From Thermoactinospora rubra (lineage in GTDB: Bacteria; Actinomycetota; Actinomycetes; Streptosporangiales; Streptosporangiaceae), in the NCBI RefSeq assembly GCF_002093975.1, contig NZ_KZ084325.1, positions 124,001 to 188,000 on the forward strand: a stretch of DNA of 64,000 bases, read 5' to 3'. Position numbers and translations under genes: made by a program. Positions 1 through 7,877 of this stretch are shown piece by piece (position 1 is the first letter of the stretch; each line of letters starts with the position of its first letter). Below the pieces are notes generated by a model. It was not told the origin of the DNA. It worked only from the letters and a program-made list of their open reading frames with translations, and did not search any database.

Positions 1-654
1 CGCGTCGAGACGTACGGCACGGCCATCTACACCCACGGGCCGCAGTCGGTCGAGGCGGCGGCCACGGGGCCTGTCGCGGTGCCCGCGGAGTTCGGCGAGG
101 CGGCCTGGGACGTGCTGGTGGGCGAGTGGCCCAGGCAGCTCGGCGCGCCCCGCGTCAAGCCGGCCACCTGGCTGGCCAGGCCGTACCAGGGCAGGCAGGA
201 GCGCGTGGCCGTCGCCCTGCCGCCGGGGATGGAGGCGGCCCTCCCGCGGGTGCTGCTGGCCGCGGGCGCGGAGCACGTGCGGGTGTGGCTGGCCGAGCCG
301 CCGCGGGAGCTGGAGCGGCTGCGGCGGGCGCTGTCGCCGGTCTTCCGGCTGGAGGCCAGGGGGTCCGTCGTGGACGCGTTCCGCAAGCCGGGGCCCGCGT
401 CCGATCCGGCGGAGGAGGTCGCGCGCCGCATCCTGGCCCGCGGGCACGGGAAGATGGCCAACGCCTGGCGGGAGGGGATCATCGCGGCGTCCGGGGAGCG
501 GCGGCTCACCAAGAACGAGGCGCGCGCCGTCCTGCGCGAGGTGGCGCCGTGGGTGGCGGACCTGACACCGGTGGAGGCGCCGCTGCACCGGCTGGAGGAG
601 CTGCCCGCGGCCGTGCGGGCGTCCCTGCGGACCGGCCGCGCGGGGCCGGGCTAG
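1..654 (+). CDS. Hypothetical protein, 3' portion (5' end outside window)
   Basis: An open frame runs from the first base to a TAG at 652-654, so at least 217 residues of a longer protein are present. An internal GTG at 79 is the first start codon inside the window, but open frame lies upstream of it. The visible part looks soluble, rich in Ala, Arg and Leu, with no membrane segment and a charged helical C-terminal half (around GHGKMANAWREG). I do not recognise the family. Its stop overlaps the stop of the convergent gene at 651 by the shared bases CTAG. Confidence 0.6.
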   Translation, partial: RVETYGTAIYTHGPQSVEAAATGPVAVPAEFGEAAWDVLVGEWPRQLGAPRVKPATWLARPYQGRQERVAVALPPGMEAALPRVLLAAGAEHVRVWLAEPPRELERLRRALSPVFRLEARGSVVDAFRKPGPASDPAEEVARRILARGHGKMANAWREGIIAASGERRLTKNEARAVLREVAPWVADLTPVEAPLHRLEELPAAVRASLRTGRAGPG

Positions 655-1238
655 AGAGCGGCGACCACGCGGGCCTGGATGGCCTTGGCGGCCAGCCCGT
701 CGAGGTGGACGTGCGGGTCGGACAGGTCGGGCGAGCCGGAGACCGGGCCGATCCAGCTGACGGTGACGTAGTGGCCCAGCGCGCGGACCTGGGCGCGGCT
801 GCGGGCGGCGTCGAACGGCGCCGCCTGGCGGACGAAGCCGTCCCGGCCCAGCGCCGCCACCAGCGCGTCGGCGGCGCGGCCGTCGGGCATGTTGAACACC
901 ACGAACTGCCCGGCCACCGGGCCGCCGCCGTAGACGGCGCGCAGCGCCTGCGTGCAGCCCGGGGCGCTCACGCCGTCGAGCACCTCGGCGCAGTCGGCGA
1001 ACTCGGCGGTCTCCCCTCTGACCAGCGAGCCGACCCGGGCCTGGCCGAAGACCTCGGCCACGGTCAGCGGCCGGGGATCGGCGGCACGGGTGTCGATCGG
1101 GGAGTACATCGCCGAGGTGGGCTCCCCGGCGAAGGCGGCGGGACGGGGCGGGCCGGACCGGCCGAACGCCAGCCAGGCGACACCGGCCGCCACTGCGACC
1201 GCGGCGAGCAGCAGGGCGACGACCAGGCGGCGGGACAT
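651..1238 (-). CDS. Membrane-anchored exported protein, paralogue of the upstream gene
   Basis: 195 residues. An N-terminal hydrophobic segment (about residues 4-24, VVALLLAAVAVAAGVAWLAF) anchors or exports the protein; the rest is probably extracytoplasmic. The start ATG shares one base with the TGA of the gene at 1238-2089 (TGATG), so the two are translationally coupled. The soluble part aligns by eye with that neighbour: PLT..E.FG near the start, two cysteines in the pattern DCA..L then GCTQ, then AADxLVxAL and GHYVxxxW. No catalytic motif is visible. Function unknown; tandem duplication is the simplest origin. Confidence 0.7.
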   Translation of the reverse strand: MSRRLVVALLLAAVAVAAGVAWLAFGRSGPPRPAAFAGEPTSAMYSPIDTRAADPRPLTVAEVFGQARVGSLVRGETAEFADCAEVLDGVSAPGCTQALRAVYGGGPVAGQFVVFNMPDGRAADALVAALGRDGFVRQAAPFDAARSRAQVRALGHYVTVSWIGPVSGSPDLSDPHVHLDGLAAKAIQARVVAAL

Positions 1239-2089
1239 CAGCCCGTCGGCCCCGCGACGGCCACGACCCGGCGGTAGAGGGGCTTCTCCAGCGTGCGCAG
1301 GGCCAGCGCGAGCGAGACGAAGTCGTCCTTGGGCCCGGGCTCGGCCCCGTCGGCCCTGGCCACCCACACCAGGCCGACGTAGTGGCCCATGGCGTACGCG
1401 CTGGCCTGGGTGTAGCCGCGCTGGGGCATGGCCGCCTCCCCGGCGGGCAGCGGCCGCACCCAGCCGTCCCGGTACAGCGTCTTCAGCGCGGTCACCAGCC
1501 CGTCGGCGGCGCGGACGTCGCGCAGGTTGAGCAGGGTGTACTGGGCCACGTAGCGGCGGCTGGCGCTGACGTACAGGCCGCGGGCGACCTGGGTGCAGCC
1601 CGCCTTGGCCACCTCCTCGACCAGGTGCCGGCCCCACAGCGCGGCCGCGCAGTCGGCCTCCACGGCCTTGCCGGCCAGCTTGAGCGTCACCTTCTTGTCG
1701 ACCGTCAGCGTCTTGGCGCCGAACAGCTCCCCAGCGGTGAGCGGCCGGGAGTCCTTGCCGCGCTCGGCGATGGGCGCGAACTCCTTGGGCGAGGTCCAGC
1801 CCTGGAAGTCCGAGGGCCAGTCCTGGGACGGCGCGGCCTGCGCGGACAGGGTGGCGGGCTCGGGCCGGGCGCCGCCCAGCGAGGCGATCAGCGCCACGCC
1901 GGTCGCGGCGGCGGCCAGCACGCCGACGACCGAGGCGATGATCACCAGCAGGCGCTGCTGCTCGGGCCGCAGGCCCCAGTCGGTGAGCAGGGGGAACTGC
2001 CAGTCGGACTTGGGAGCGCGGCGGCGCCGGCGCGTGACGCCGGGGGGCTTGCCGGGCGCGACGGTCCGTCCGGCCTTGGCGGCCCTCAC
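1238..2089 (-). CDS. Membrane-anchored exported protein, paralogue of the downstream gene
   Basis: 283 residues from a GTG whose bases overlap the TGA of the VIT transporter gene (GTGA), which fixes the start; the open frame continues upstream but only inside that gene. A basic cytoplasmic N-terminus (TRRRRRAPKSDW) precedes one transmembrane helix near residues 45-70, then a domain of about 200 residues shared with the 651-1238 product, including the DCA and GCTQ cysteines. Predicted single-pass protein with an external domain. Function unknown. It is the fourth gene of a minus-strand run with 4-base overlaps. Confidence 0.7.
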   Translation of the reverse strand: MRAAKAGRTVAPGKPPGVTRRRRRAPKSDWQFPLLTDWGLRPEQQRLLVIIASVVGVLAAAATGVALIASLGGARPEPATLSAQAAPSQDWPSDFQGWTSPKEFAPIAERGKDSRPLTAGELFGAKTLTVDKKVTLKLAGKAVEADCAAALWGRHLVEEVAKAGCTQVARGLYVSASRRYVAQYTLLNLRDVRAADGLVTALKTLYRDGWVRPLPAGEAAMPQRGYTQASAYAMGHYVGLVWVARADGAEPGPKDDFVSLALALRTLEKPLYRRVVAVAGPTG

Positions 2090-2790
2090 AGCGCCGTCGT
2101 CCCGATCAGGCTGCCCAGCCCGAAGGTGAGCCCGGCGGCCAGCACGCCGACGAGGAGCTGGCGCAGCCCCGAGTACCACCAGCTGCGCGCCGTCACCGCC
2201 GACACCAGGGCGCCGGCGCCGAACAGCGCCAGGCACGAGACCACGGCCGACACCCACAGGCTGCGCACCCCCAGCAGGTACGGCAGGAGCGGCAGCAGCG
2301 CCCCCGCGGCGAAGGACAGGAACGACGAGACGGCGGCCAGGCGGGGCGAGGGCAGGTCGGAGGGGACCACGCCCAGCTCCGCCTGCGCGTGGACCTCCAG
2401 CGCCTGCTCGGGGTTGCGGGACAGCTGCCGGGCCACCTCGGCGGCCAGCGCCGGCTCCACGCCCTTGTCCACGTAGGACTGGGCGAGCTCGGCCTGCTCG
2501 GCCTCGGGGTGGCGCTCGATCTCGCGCCGCTCCACCGCCAGCTCGGCCAGCGCGAGCTCACGCTGGCTGGCGACCGAGACGTACTCGCCCCCGGCCATGG
2601 AGAAGGCTCCTGCGGCCAGGCCCGCGATGCCGGCCAGGACGATGACCCTGGTGTCGCCGGTGCCGCCCGCCACGCCCGCGATGAGCGCGAAGTTCGACAC
2701 CAGGCCGTCCATCGCCCCGAACACCGAGGGCCGCAGCCAGCCGCCGGTGACGTCGCGGTGCTGGTGGTGGATCTCCGCGCGACTGCTCAT
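2086..2790 (-). CDS. VIT1/CCC1-family iron/manganese transporter
   Basis: 234 residues, typical for the bacterial VIT family. The N-terminal hydrophobic region carries the family signature GAMDGLVSNFALIAGVAG and GEYVSVASQRE. A charged cytoplasmic stretch of about 80 residues (ELAVERREIERHPEAEQ) follows, which in the family binds metal, then two or three C-terminal helices ending in GLGSLIGTTAL. Predicted inner-membrane exporter of Fe2+ or Mn2+. Its ATG overlaps the lgt stop (ATGA) and its TGA overlaps the next GTG, so it belongs to the lgt transcription unit. Metal specificity cannot be read from sequence. Confidence 0.88.
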   Translation of the reverse strand: MSSRAEIHHQHRDVTGGWLRPSVFGAMDGLVSNFALIAGVAGGTGDTRVIVLAGIAGLAAGAFSMAGGEYVSVASQRELALAELAVERREIERHPEAEQAELAQSYVDKGVEPALAAEVARQLSRNPEQALEVHAQAELGVVPSDLPSPRLAAVSSFLSFAAGALLPLLPYLLGVRSLWVSAVVSCLALFGAGALVSAVTARSWWYSGLRQLLVGVLAAGLTFGLGSLIGTTAL

Positions 2791-3797
2791 CGCGCGTTCC
2801 TCTCCTCCTCCACGGCCTCGTCCCCGGCCTTGGCCGTGTCCGCCCCGTCGTCCGTGGCGTCGTCCGCGTCAGCCTTGTCGGTCGTGGCGGACTTATCCGC
2901 CGTGTCACCCGTGTCGGCCTTATCCGTCGTGTCGCCCGTGTCGTCCCGCGGCTCGTCCGCCGTGGCCTCGGGGTCGACGATCTCCGGCGTGGTCTTGCCC
3001 CGGGCCCTGAAGAAGTACACGAGCGCGCCGACGAACAGCAGCAGCGCGGTGTACTGGTTGAGCCGCAGCCCGAGGAACGTCACCGCGTGGTCGACGCCGC
3101 CCACCGGGTCGATGCGCAGCCCCTCGATCCAGAACCGCCCGAGGGTGTAGCCGGCGACGTAGAGGGCGAAGAGCCTGGCGTGGCGCAGCTCGAACCTCTT
3201 GCCCGCCCACAGCAGCAGCAGGCCGAGGGCGACGTTCCACAGCGACTCGTACAGGAACGTCGGGTGGTAGAGCACCCCCGGCTCGCCGCCGTGCGCGGTG
3301 TCGATCTCCAGGCCCCACGGCAGCGTGGTCGGCGAGCCGTACAGCTCCTGGTTGAACCAGTTGCCCCAGCGGCCGATGGCCTGGGCGAAGGCGATGCCGG
3401 GGGCGACGGTGTCGGCCACGGCGCTCAGCGAGATGCCCCGTTTGCGGCACGACAGCCACACGCCGAACGCGCCGAGCGCGATCGCCCCCCAGATGCCCAG
3501 CCCGCCTTCCCAGATGAACAGCGCCTCGTAGGGCTCCTTCTGGGCCCGGCTGCCGAAGTAGATCTGCCAGTCGGTGATCACGTGGTAGAGCCGGCCGCCG
3601 ATCAGGCCCCAGATCACGGCGGGGACCGCGATGTCGACGATCGTGCCGGGCCGGCCGCCGCGGGCACGCCAGCGGCGCTCCCCCAGCCACACGGCCACGA
3701 CGACGCCGAGCACGATGCAGATCGCGTAGGCCCGCAGCGGGATCGGGCCCAGGTACCAGACTCCCTGGGAGGGGCTGGGAATCGAGACTAGGGGCAT
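2787..3797 (-). CDS. lgt: Prolipoprotein diacylglyceryl transferase
   Basis: 336 residues. Lgt transfers diacylglycerol from phosphatidylglycerol to the lipobox cysteine of prolipoproteins, the first step of lipoprotein maturation at the membrane. The Lgt signature GRWGNWFNQELYGSPT is present, with GLIGGRLYHVITDW before it and DPVGGVDHAVTFLGLRLNQ near the end of the core. Several transmembrane helices are evident. The ATG gives MPLVSIPSPSQGVWYLG, the usual actinobacterial beginning. After the core (about residue 280) comes an acidic low-complexity tail of about 50 residues built from DTGD, TDKAD and ADDATDD-like units, absent from minimal Lgt proteins. LspA, the next enzyme, is encoded at 60674-61237. 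Confidence 0.95.
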   Translation of the reverse strand: MPLVSIPSPSQGVWYLGPIPLRAYAICIVLGVVVAVWLGERRWRARGGRPGTIVDIAVPAVIWGLIGGRLYHVITDWQIYFGSRAQKEPYEALFIWEGGLGIWGAIALGAFGVWLSCRKRGISLSAVADTVAPGIAFAQAIGRWGNWFNQELYGSPTTLPWGLEIDTAHGGEPGVLYHPTFLYESLWNVALGLLLLWAGKRFELRHARLFALYVAGYTLGRFWIEGLRIDPVGGVDHAVTFLGLRLNQYTALLLFVGALVYFFRARGKTTPEIVDPEATADEPRDDTGDTTDKADTGDTADKSATTDKADADDATDDGADTAKAGDEAVEEERNAR

Positions 3798-3823
3798 GTC
3801 AGCTGAGAGTAGCGGACCCGGGG

Positions 3824-4576
3824 CTACTTGGCGGCATCCTCGACGGCCTGGCGCAGGCCCACGGGGCTGAGCTGCTCGCCCTCCAGGGCCTGCCCGTCGA
3901 GCTTGACGGTGGGCGTGCCCTCGATGGCGGCCTCCTTCATGGTCTTGCCGGAGTAGGCCAGGTGCGCCTGGGCGTGCTGCTGGGAGGTGACGCACTGCTC
4001 GAAGCCGGGCGCGGTCACGCCGGCCTCCTTACCCCAGGCGACCAGGTCGGCCATCTGGAAGCCCACGTCGCCCTCGCGCGGCTGCTCCTGGAAGAGCTTG
4101 TCGTGCAGGCGCATCCACGGCTCCCCGCCGGGCACGCAGCGCAGGGCGGCGGCGGCCCGCACGGAGTTGCTCTTGAGCGGCTCCTGACCGAAGATCGTGA
4201 TCGGGTGGTAGACGACCTTGGCCTTGCCCTCGAAGGCGAGGTTCTTCAGCGTAGGCCCGCTGAGCTCCTCGAACTGCTGGCAGCCGGGGCACTGGAAGTC
4301 CTCGTAGACGTCGATGACGGGCTTGGCCACGCCCTGCTTGGCCATCGCCACCGAGCCGTCGGGCTGGACGGTGATGGGCGCCAGCGGGCCGGCCGCGGGC
4401 TGCTCGGACCGGCTCTGGCTGTAGGTGTAGAACCAGCCGCCGCCGATGGCGGCCAGGGCCACGACGCCCACGGCCGCGTAGGTCAGCATCCTGCGGCGCT
4501 TCTCGGCGGCCCGCGCGGCCTGCTGCTGCTCCTTGATGCGCTCGCGCACCGACTTCTCGCGCCCGGCCTTGCCCAT
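3824..4576 (-). CDS. Membrane-anchored DsbA-like thioredoxin-fold protein
   Basis: 250 residues. A basic amphipathic cytoplasmic N-terminus (residues 1-28, REKSVRERIKEQQQAARAAE) leads into one membrane helix (about 30-52), then an external DsbA/DSBA-oxidoreductase domain with the redox motif CPGC in VYEDFQCPGCQQFEEL and the cis-Pro loop EGTPTVKLDG. Likely forms or repairs disulfides in exported proteins. The ATG shares bases with the TGA of the upstream MauE/DoxX-like gene (ATGA), so they are translationally coupled; that membrane protein may be its redox partner. A basic N-terminus plus single helix is common for actinobacterial homologues. Confidence 0.9.
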   Translation of the reverse strand: MGKAGREKSVRERIKEQQQAARAAEKRRRMLTYAAVGVVALAAIGGGWFYTYSQSRSEQPAAGPLAPITVQPDGSVAMAKQGVAKPVIDVYEDFQCPGCQQFEELSGPTLKNLAFEGKAKVVYHPITIFGQEPLKSNSVRAAAALRCVPGGEPWMRLHDKLFQEQPREGDVGFQMADLVAWGKEAGVTAPGFEQCVTSQQHAQAHLAYSGKTMKEAAIEGTPTVKLDGQALEGEQLSPVGLRQAVEDAAK

Positions 4577-5088
4577 CACCCTTCTCCTTCCGAACCACCC
4601 GAACCACCCGTCAGGCCGAGCGCCCCGTCCAGCGCCAGGCGTCCCGGCGCGAAGCGCACGGTCCACGCGGCGCACAGCGCCAGGCCGAAGTCGCGCAGGA
4701 TGTCGACCAGATAGGTCGGCTCCTGCCCGGCCGCCAGCTGGCCGCCGCCGCCGAAGCAGCCGCAGTCGATCCTGAGGCCGTTGGCCCACGCCCAGGCGAT
4801 GCCGAAGACGAAGGCCGCCATGAGCAGCCCGCCGATCACTCCGGCCACCCTGGTCAGCAGGCCCAGCACCAGCAGCACGCCCACAACGATCTCCACGACC
4901 GGCAGGGCGTGCCCGACCATGGTGGCCGCCGAGTCGGGCAGCAGCTGGTAGGCCTTGACCGCCGTCACGGACTGGATCTGGTCGCGGAACTTGGGCACGC
5001 CCGCGACGATCAGCACGATGCCCAGGACCAGCCGGGCGGCGGTTGTCACCCAGGGTATCGCTCCCGCGACGTTACGCGACCATTCCAC
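4576..5088 (-). CDS. MauE/DoxX-like redox membrane protein
   Basis: 170 residues, four predicted helices. MauE/DoxX features include the first helix ending in GVPKFRD and a cysteine pair DCGCFGG after the third helix, as in MauE-type proteins thought to pass electrons to periplasmic thioredoxins. The start chosen is the GTG at 5088, eight bases after AAGGAG; a GTG at 5097 is in frame but abuts the Shine-Dalgarno. The stop overlaps the start of the DsbA-like gene. First gene of the run leading to lgt and VIT. Confidence 0.85.
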   Translation of the reverse strand: MEWSRNVAGAIPWVTTAARLVLGIVLIVAGVPKFRDQIQSVTAVKAYQLLPDSAATMVGHALPVVEIVVGVLLVLGLLTRVAGVIGGLLMAAFVFGIAWAWANGLRIDCGCFGGGGQLAAGQEPTYLVDILRDFGLALCAAWTVRFAPGRLALDGALGLTGGSGGSEGEG

Positions 5089-5171
5089 CGCGTGCACTCC
5101 TTGGAGGTTTCAGTTGGCCGGAGGGATGCGTAACGCTACCCCGCAGTATCCGACCACGCCCCGGATAAGCC

Positions 5172-6008
5172 TCAGTTAAGCGTGAGCCCACGATAGTGCT
5201 GCGCGCGGAACTCGCTGGGCGGCAGCCCGACGCGCCGGGTGAAAATTCTCGTGAAGTAGGCCGCGTCGTCGTAGCCGACGCGCCGGGCGACGGCCGCCAC
5301 CGGCAGCCCGGAGGTGGCCAGCAGGTCCTTGGCGCGGTTGAGCCGTACGGTCAGCAGGTAGTCCTTGGGGCTGGAGCCGGTCAGGCGGCGCACCACCTGC
5401 CGCAGCTCGGCCGGCGGCATGCCCAGGCGCCTGGCGTGCTCGGTCACCGACAGCGGCAGGCAGGCGTCGCGTGCCAGCCGGGCCAGCACGGGCTCGCCGC
5501 CGGGGTGCTCGTCGGCGCGGCAGCGCCGCAGCGCCACGAGCACGTCGTGGACGATGGCGGAGGTCTCCACCTCCAGGTAGGGGCTGCCCAGGCGGCACGC
5601 CCGCGCGATGCGGCCGATGGCCTGGACCGGAAGGTCGGCGGTGGTCAGCGGGGTGACCGGGGCGGCGGGGTCGAGGAAGCCGAGGCCCTGGTAGGCGGCC
5701 ACGGCCGGGCCGGTGAAGTCGACGAACCACTCGGTCCAGCCCGGGTCGTAGGGGGCGTAGTGGTGCGGCACCCCGGGAAACAGCCACAGCACCGCGGGGG
5801 CGGCGACCTCGAGGAGCGGGCCGGCGCCGTGGCGGAACCAGCCCTTGCCCTCGGTCACCACCACGGCGACGTGGTTGCGCATGGTGCGGGGGCCCACCGT
5901 GGGCAGGTGCCCCTCCTGGTGGCCGACGCCCAGGCACACCAGGCCGAGCCGGCGGTGGGCGTCGCTCGGCGTGAGGTAGTGCATCCACTGCCGGAACCCC
6001 GCGCCCAT
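5172..6008 (-). CDS. AraC-family transcriptional regulator of the glycosidase block
   Basis: 278 residues. An N-terminal cupin-like sensor (about 1-150, with AAPAVLWLFPGVPHHYAPY) precedes a C-terminal AraC HTH pair (about 180-275) ending in VGYDDAAYFTRIFTRRVGLP and PSEFRAQ. A sensor with LWLFPGVPHHY and WTEWFVDFTG resembles AraC proteins that bind sugars. It is transcribed away from the GH35 beta-galactosidase gene across a 107-bp gap containing an AT-rich inverted repeat, so regulation of that gene, and formerly of GH101, is likely. Possible start ATG at 6008 with GGGGAG about 11 bases upstream. Confidence 0.88.
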   Translation of the reverse strand: MGAGFRQWMHYLTPSDAHRRLGLVCLGVGHQEGHLPTVGPRTMRNHVAVVVTEGKGWFRHGAGPLLEVAAPAVLWLFPGVPHHYAPYDPGWTEWFVDFTGPAVAAYQGLGFLDPAAPVTPLTTADLPVQAIGRIARACRLGSPYLEVETSAIVHDVLVALRRCRADEHPGGEPVLARLARDACLPLSVTEHARRLGMPPAELRQVVRRLTGSSPKDYLLTVRLNRAKDLLATSGLPVAAVARRVGYDDAAYFTRIFTRRVGLPPSEFRAQHYRGLTLN

Positions 6009-6085
6009 CCGTCCAAGAACTCCCCACGCTTGTCCATGGCCCCGGACCGGCCGGGGGCTCCATGCTGGAGCCGAAGAATCCTACT

Positions 6086-6107
6086 TTAAAGACATACATA
6101 CCTTTAA
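6086..6107. promoter_or_regulatory. AT-rich inverted repeat in the AraC/GH35 divergent promoter
   Basis: TTAAAG (6086-6091) and CTTTAA (6102-6107) form a perfect 6-bp inverted repeat with a 10-bp spacer (ACATACATAC), an unusually AT-rich patch for this genome. The right arm runs into the AAGGA Shine-Dalgarno of the GH35 gene, so a bound protein would cover the ribosome binding site and probably the transcription start. The AraC protein encoded at 5172-6008 is the obvious candidate ligand; this is inference from position. Confidence 0.45.
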
Positions 6108-6115
6108 GGACGCGA

Positions 6116-7837
6116 ATGCGAAGTTTTATCATTGATGGCCGGGTTTTCCGGCTCGACGGCCGGGAGTTCCGGGTGCTGTCGGGCGCCCTGCACTACTTCC
6201 GCGTCGTGCCGGGGCACTGGCGGCACCGCCTGCGCATGCTGCGCGCGATGGGGCTCAACACGGTCGAGACCTACGTCCCGTGGAACCTCCACGAGCCCGG
6301 TCCCGGCCGGTTCACGCGGGTGGAGGAGCTGGGCGCCTTCCTCGACGCCGCCGCCGAGGAGGGCCTGCTGGCCATCGTGCGGCCCGGGCCGTACATCTGC
6401 GCCGAGTGGGACAACGGCGGCCTGCCCGCCTGGCTGACGGCCCGGCCCGGCGTGCGGGTGCGCACCAGCGACCCCCGCTACCTGGCCCACGTCGACCGCT
6501 ACCTGGCCGAGGTGATCCCGCGGGTCGCCGAGCGGCAGGTCACCCGCGGCGGCAACGTGATCATGGTGCAGGTGGAGAACGAGTACGGCTCCTTCGGCAC
6601 CGACCGGGACTACCTGCGGCATCTGGCCGACCGGCTGACCGGGCACGGCGTCGAGGTGCCGCTGTTCACCTCCGACGGGCCGGAGGACTGGTACCTGACC
6701 GGCGGCACGCTGCCGGGCGTGCCGGCGACGGTGAACTTCGGCTCCGACCCCGAGCGGGCCTTCGCCACGCTGCGCGAGCACCGCCCCGGCGACCCGCTGT
6801 TCTGCATGGAGTTCTGGTGCGGCTGGTTCGACCACTGGGGCCAGGAGCACGTCACACGCGACCCCGAGGAGGCGGCCGCGACGCTGGAGCGGCTGCTGGC
6901 CACCGGCGCGTCGGTCAACGTCTACATGGCGCACGGCGGCACCAGCTTCGGCACCTGGGCGGGCGCCAACCGGACCGGCGAGCTGCACGACGGCCCCTAC
7001 CGGCCCACGGTCGGCTCCTACGACTACGACGCCCCCATCGACGAGCGCGGCGCGCCCACGGCGAAGTTCTGGCTGTTCCGCGAGGTGCTCGCCCGCCACA
7101 CGGGCGAGCTGCCCGAGGTGCCGCCCACGCCGCCCGCTCTGCCGCCGTCATCGGTGCCGCTGACCGAGTCGGTACGGCTGGCCGACAGCGGCCTGGGCGC
7201 AGAGTCGACGTCGCCGACGCCGCCCTCCTTCGAGGACCTCGGCATGGCCCACGGCCTGGTCCGCTACCGCGTCGAGGTGCCGGGGCCGCGCGGGCCGCGC
7301 CCCCTGACCGTGGACGGCCTGCGCGACCGGGCCCACGTGAGCGTGGACGGCGAGCCGGTGGCGGTGCTGGAGCGTGACGGGGAGCGGCCCGGCCTGGCGG
7401 TGGCGGGTCCCGCCACGGTGGAGCTGCTGGTGGAGTCGATGGGGCGGACGAACTTCGGGCCCCGCCTGGGCGAGCGCAAGGGCGTGGACGGGGTGCTGCA
7501 CGGCCGGCAGTACCTGCACGGCTTCTCCGTCACGGCCTACCCGCTGGAGGACGTCTCCGGCGTGCGCTTCGAGCCCGGCACGGCAGCCGCGCCGCCCGCC
7601 TTCTTCCGCGGCGTCCTGGAGGCGGGCGAGCCCGCCGACGCCTTCGTGGCGCTGCCCGGCTGGGGCAAGGGGTATGTGTGGGTGAACGGCTTCTGCCTGG
7701 GCCGCTACTGGGAGCGCGGCCCGCAGCGCGCGCTGTACCTGCCCGCTCCCCTGCTGCGGGCGGGCGGCAACGAGATCGTCGTGCTGGAGCTGGACCGGGT
7801 GGGCGGGCCGGCCGTGGAGATCCGGCCCGAGCCCTGA
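6116..7837 (+). CDS. GH35 beta-galactosidase
   Basis: 573 residues. Hydrolyses terminal beta-galactosides with retention of configuration. The GH35 signature is complete: acid/base Glu in VQVENEYGSFG and nucleophile Glu in FCMEFWCGWFDHWG, with RPGPYICAEWDNGG and YDYDAPIDERG also present. Two C-terminal beta-sandwich regions follow the TIM barrel, ending in VNGFCLGRYWERGPQRALYLP. The start is the ATG at 6116 (MRSFIIDG), five bases after AAGGA; upstream codons back to 6062 are open but lie in the promoter. No signal peptide, so probably cytoplasmic, acting on imported disaccharides. Next to it lies the decayed GH101 gene. Confidence 0.93.
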   Translation: MRSFIIDGRVFRLDGREFRVLSGALHYFRVVPGHWRHRLRMLRAMGLNTVETYVPWNLHEPGPGRFTRVEELGAFLDAAAEEGLLAIVRPGPYICAEWDNGGLPAWLTARPGVRVRTSDPRYLAHVDRYLAEVIPRVAERQVTRGGNVIMVQVENEYGSFGTDRDYLRHLADRLTGHGVEVPLFTSDGPEDWYLTGGTLPGVPATVNFGSDPERAFATLREHRPGDPLFCMEFWCGWFDHWGQEHVTRDPEEAAATLERLLATGASVNVYMAHGGTSFGTWAGANRTGELHDGPYRPTVGSYDYDAPIDERGAPTAKFWLFREVLARHTGELPEVPPTPPALPPSSVPLTESVRLADSGLGAESTSPTPPSFEDLGMAHGLVRYRVEVPGPRGPRPLTVDGLRDRAHVSVDGEPVAVLERDGERPGLAVAGPATVELLVESMGRTNFGPRLGERKGVDGVLHGRQYLHGFSVTAYPLEDVSGVRFEPGTAAAPPAFFRGVLEAGEPADAFVALPGWGKGYVWVNGFCLGRYWERGPQRALYLPAPLLRAGGNEIVVLELDRVGGPAVEIRPEP

Positions 7838-7847
7838 GCCGGCCCGC

Positions 7848-7877
7848 GAGTCAGCCCTGAGTCAGCCCTGAGTCAGC
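7848..7877. repeat. 11-bp tandem repeat at the GH35/GH101 convergent junction
   Basis: GAGTCAGCCCT occurs at 7848-7858 and 7859-7869, followed by a partial third copy (GAGTCAGC) to 7877. The last copy contains the stop codon of the GH101 reading frame on the minus strand. Looks like slippage in the short gap between the two converging glycosidase genes. Confidence 0.8.
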
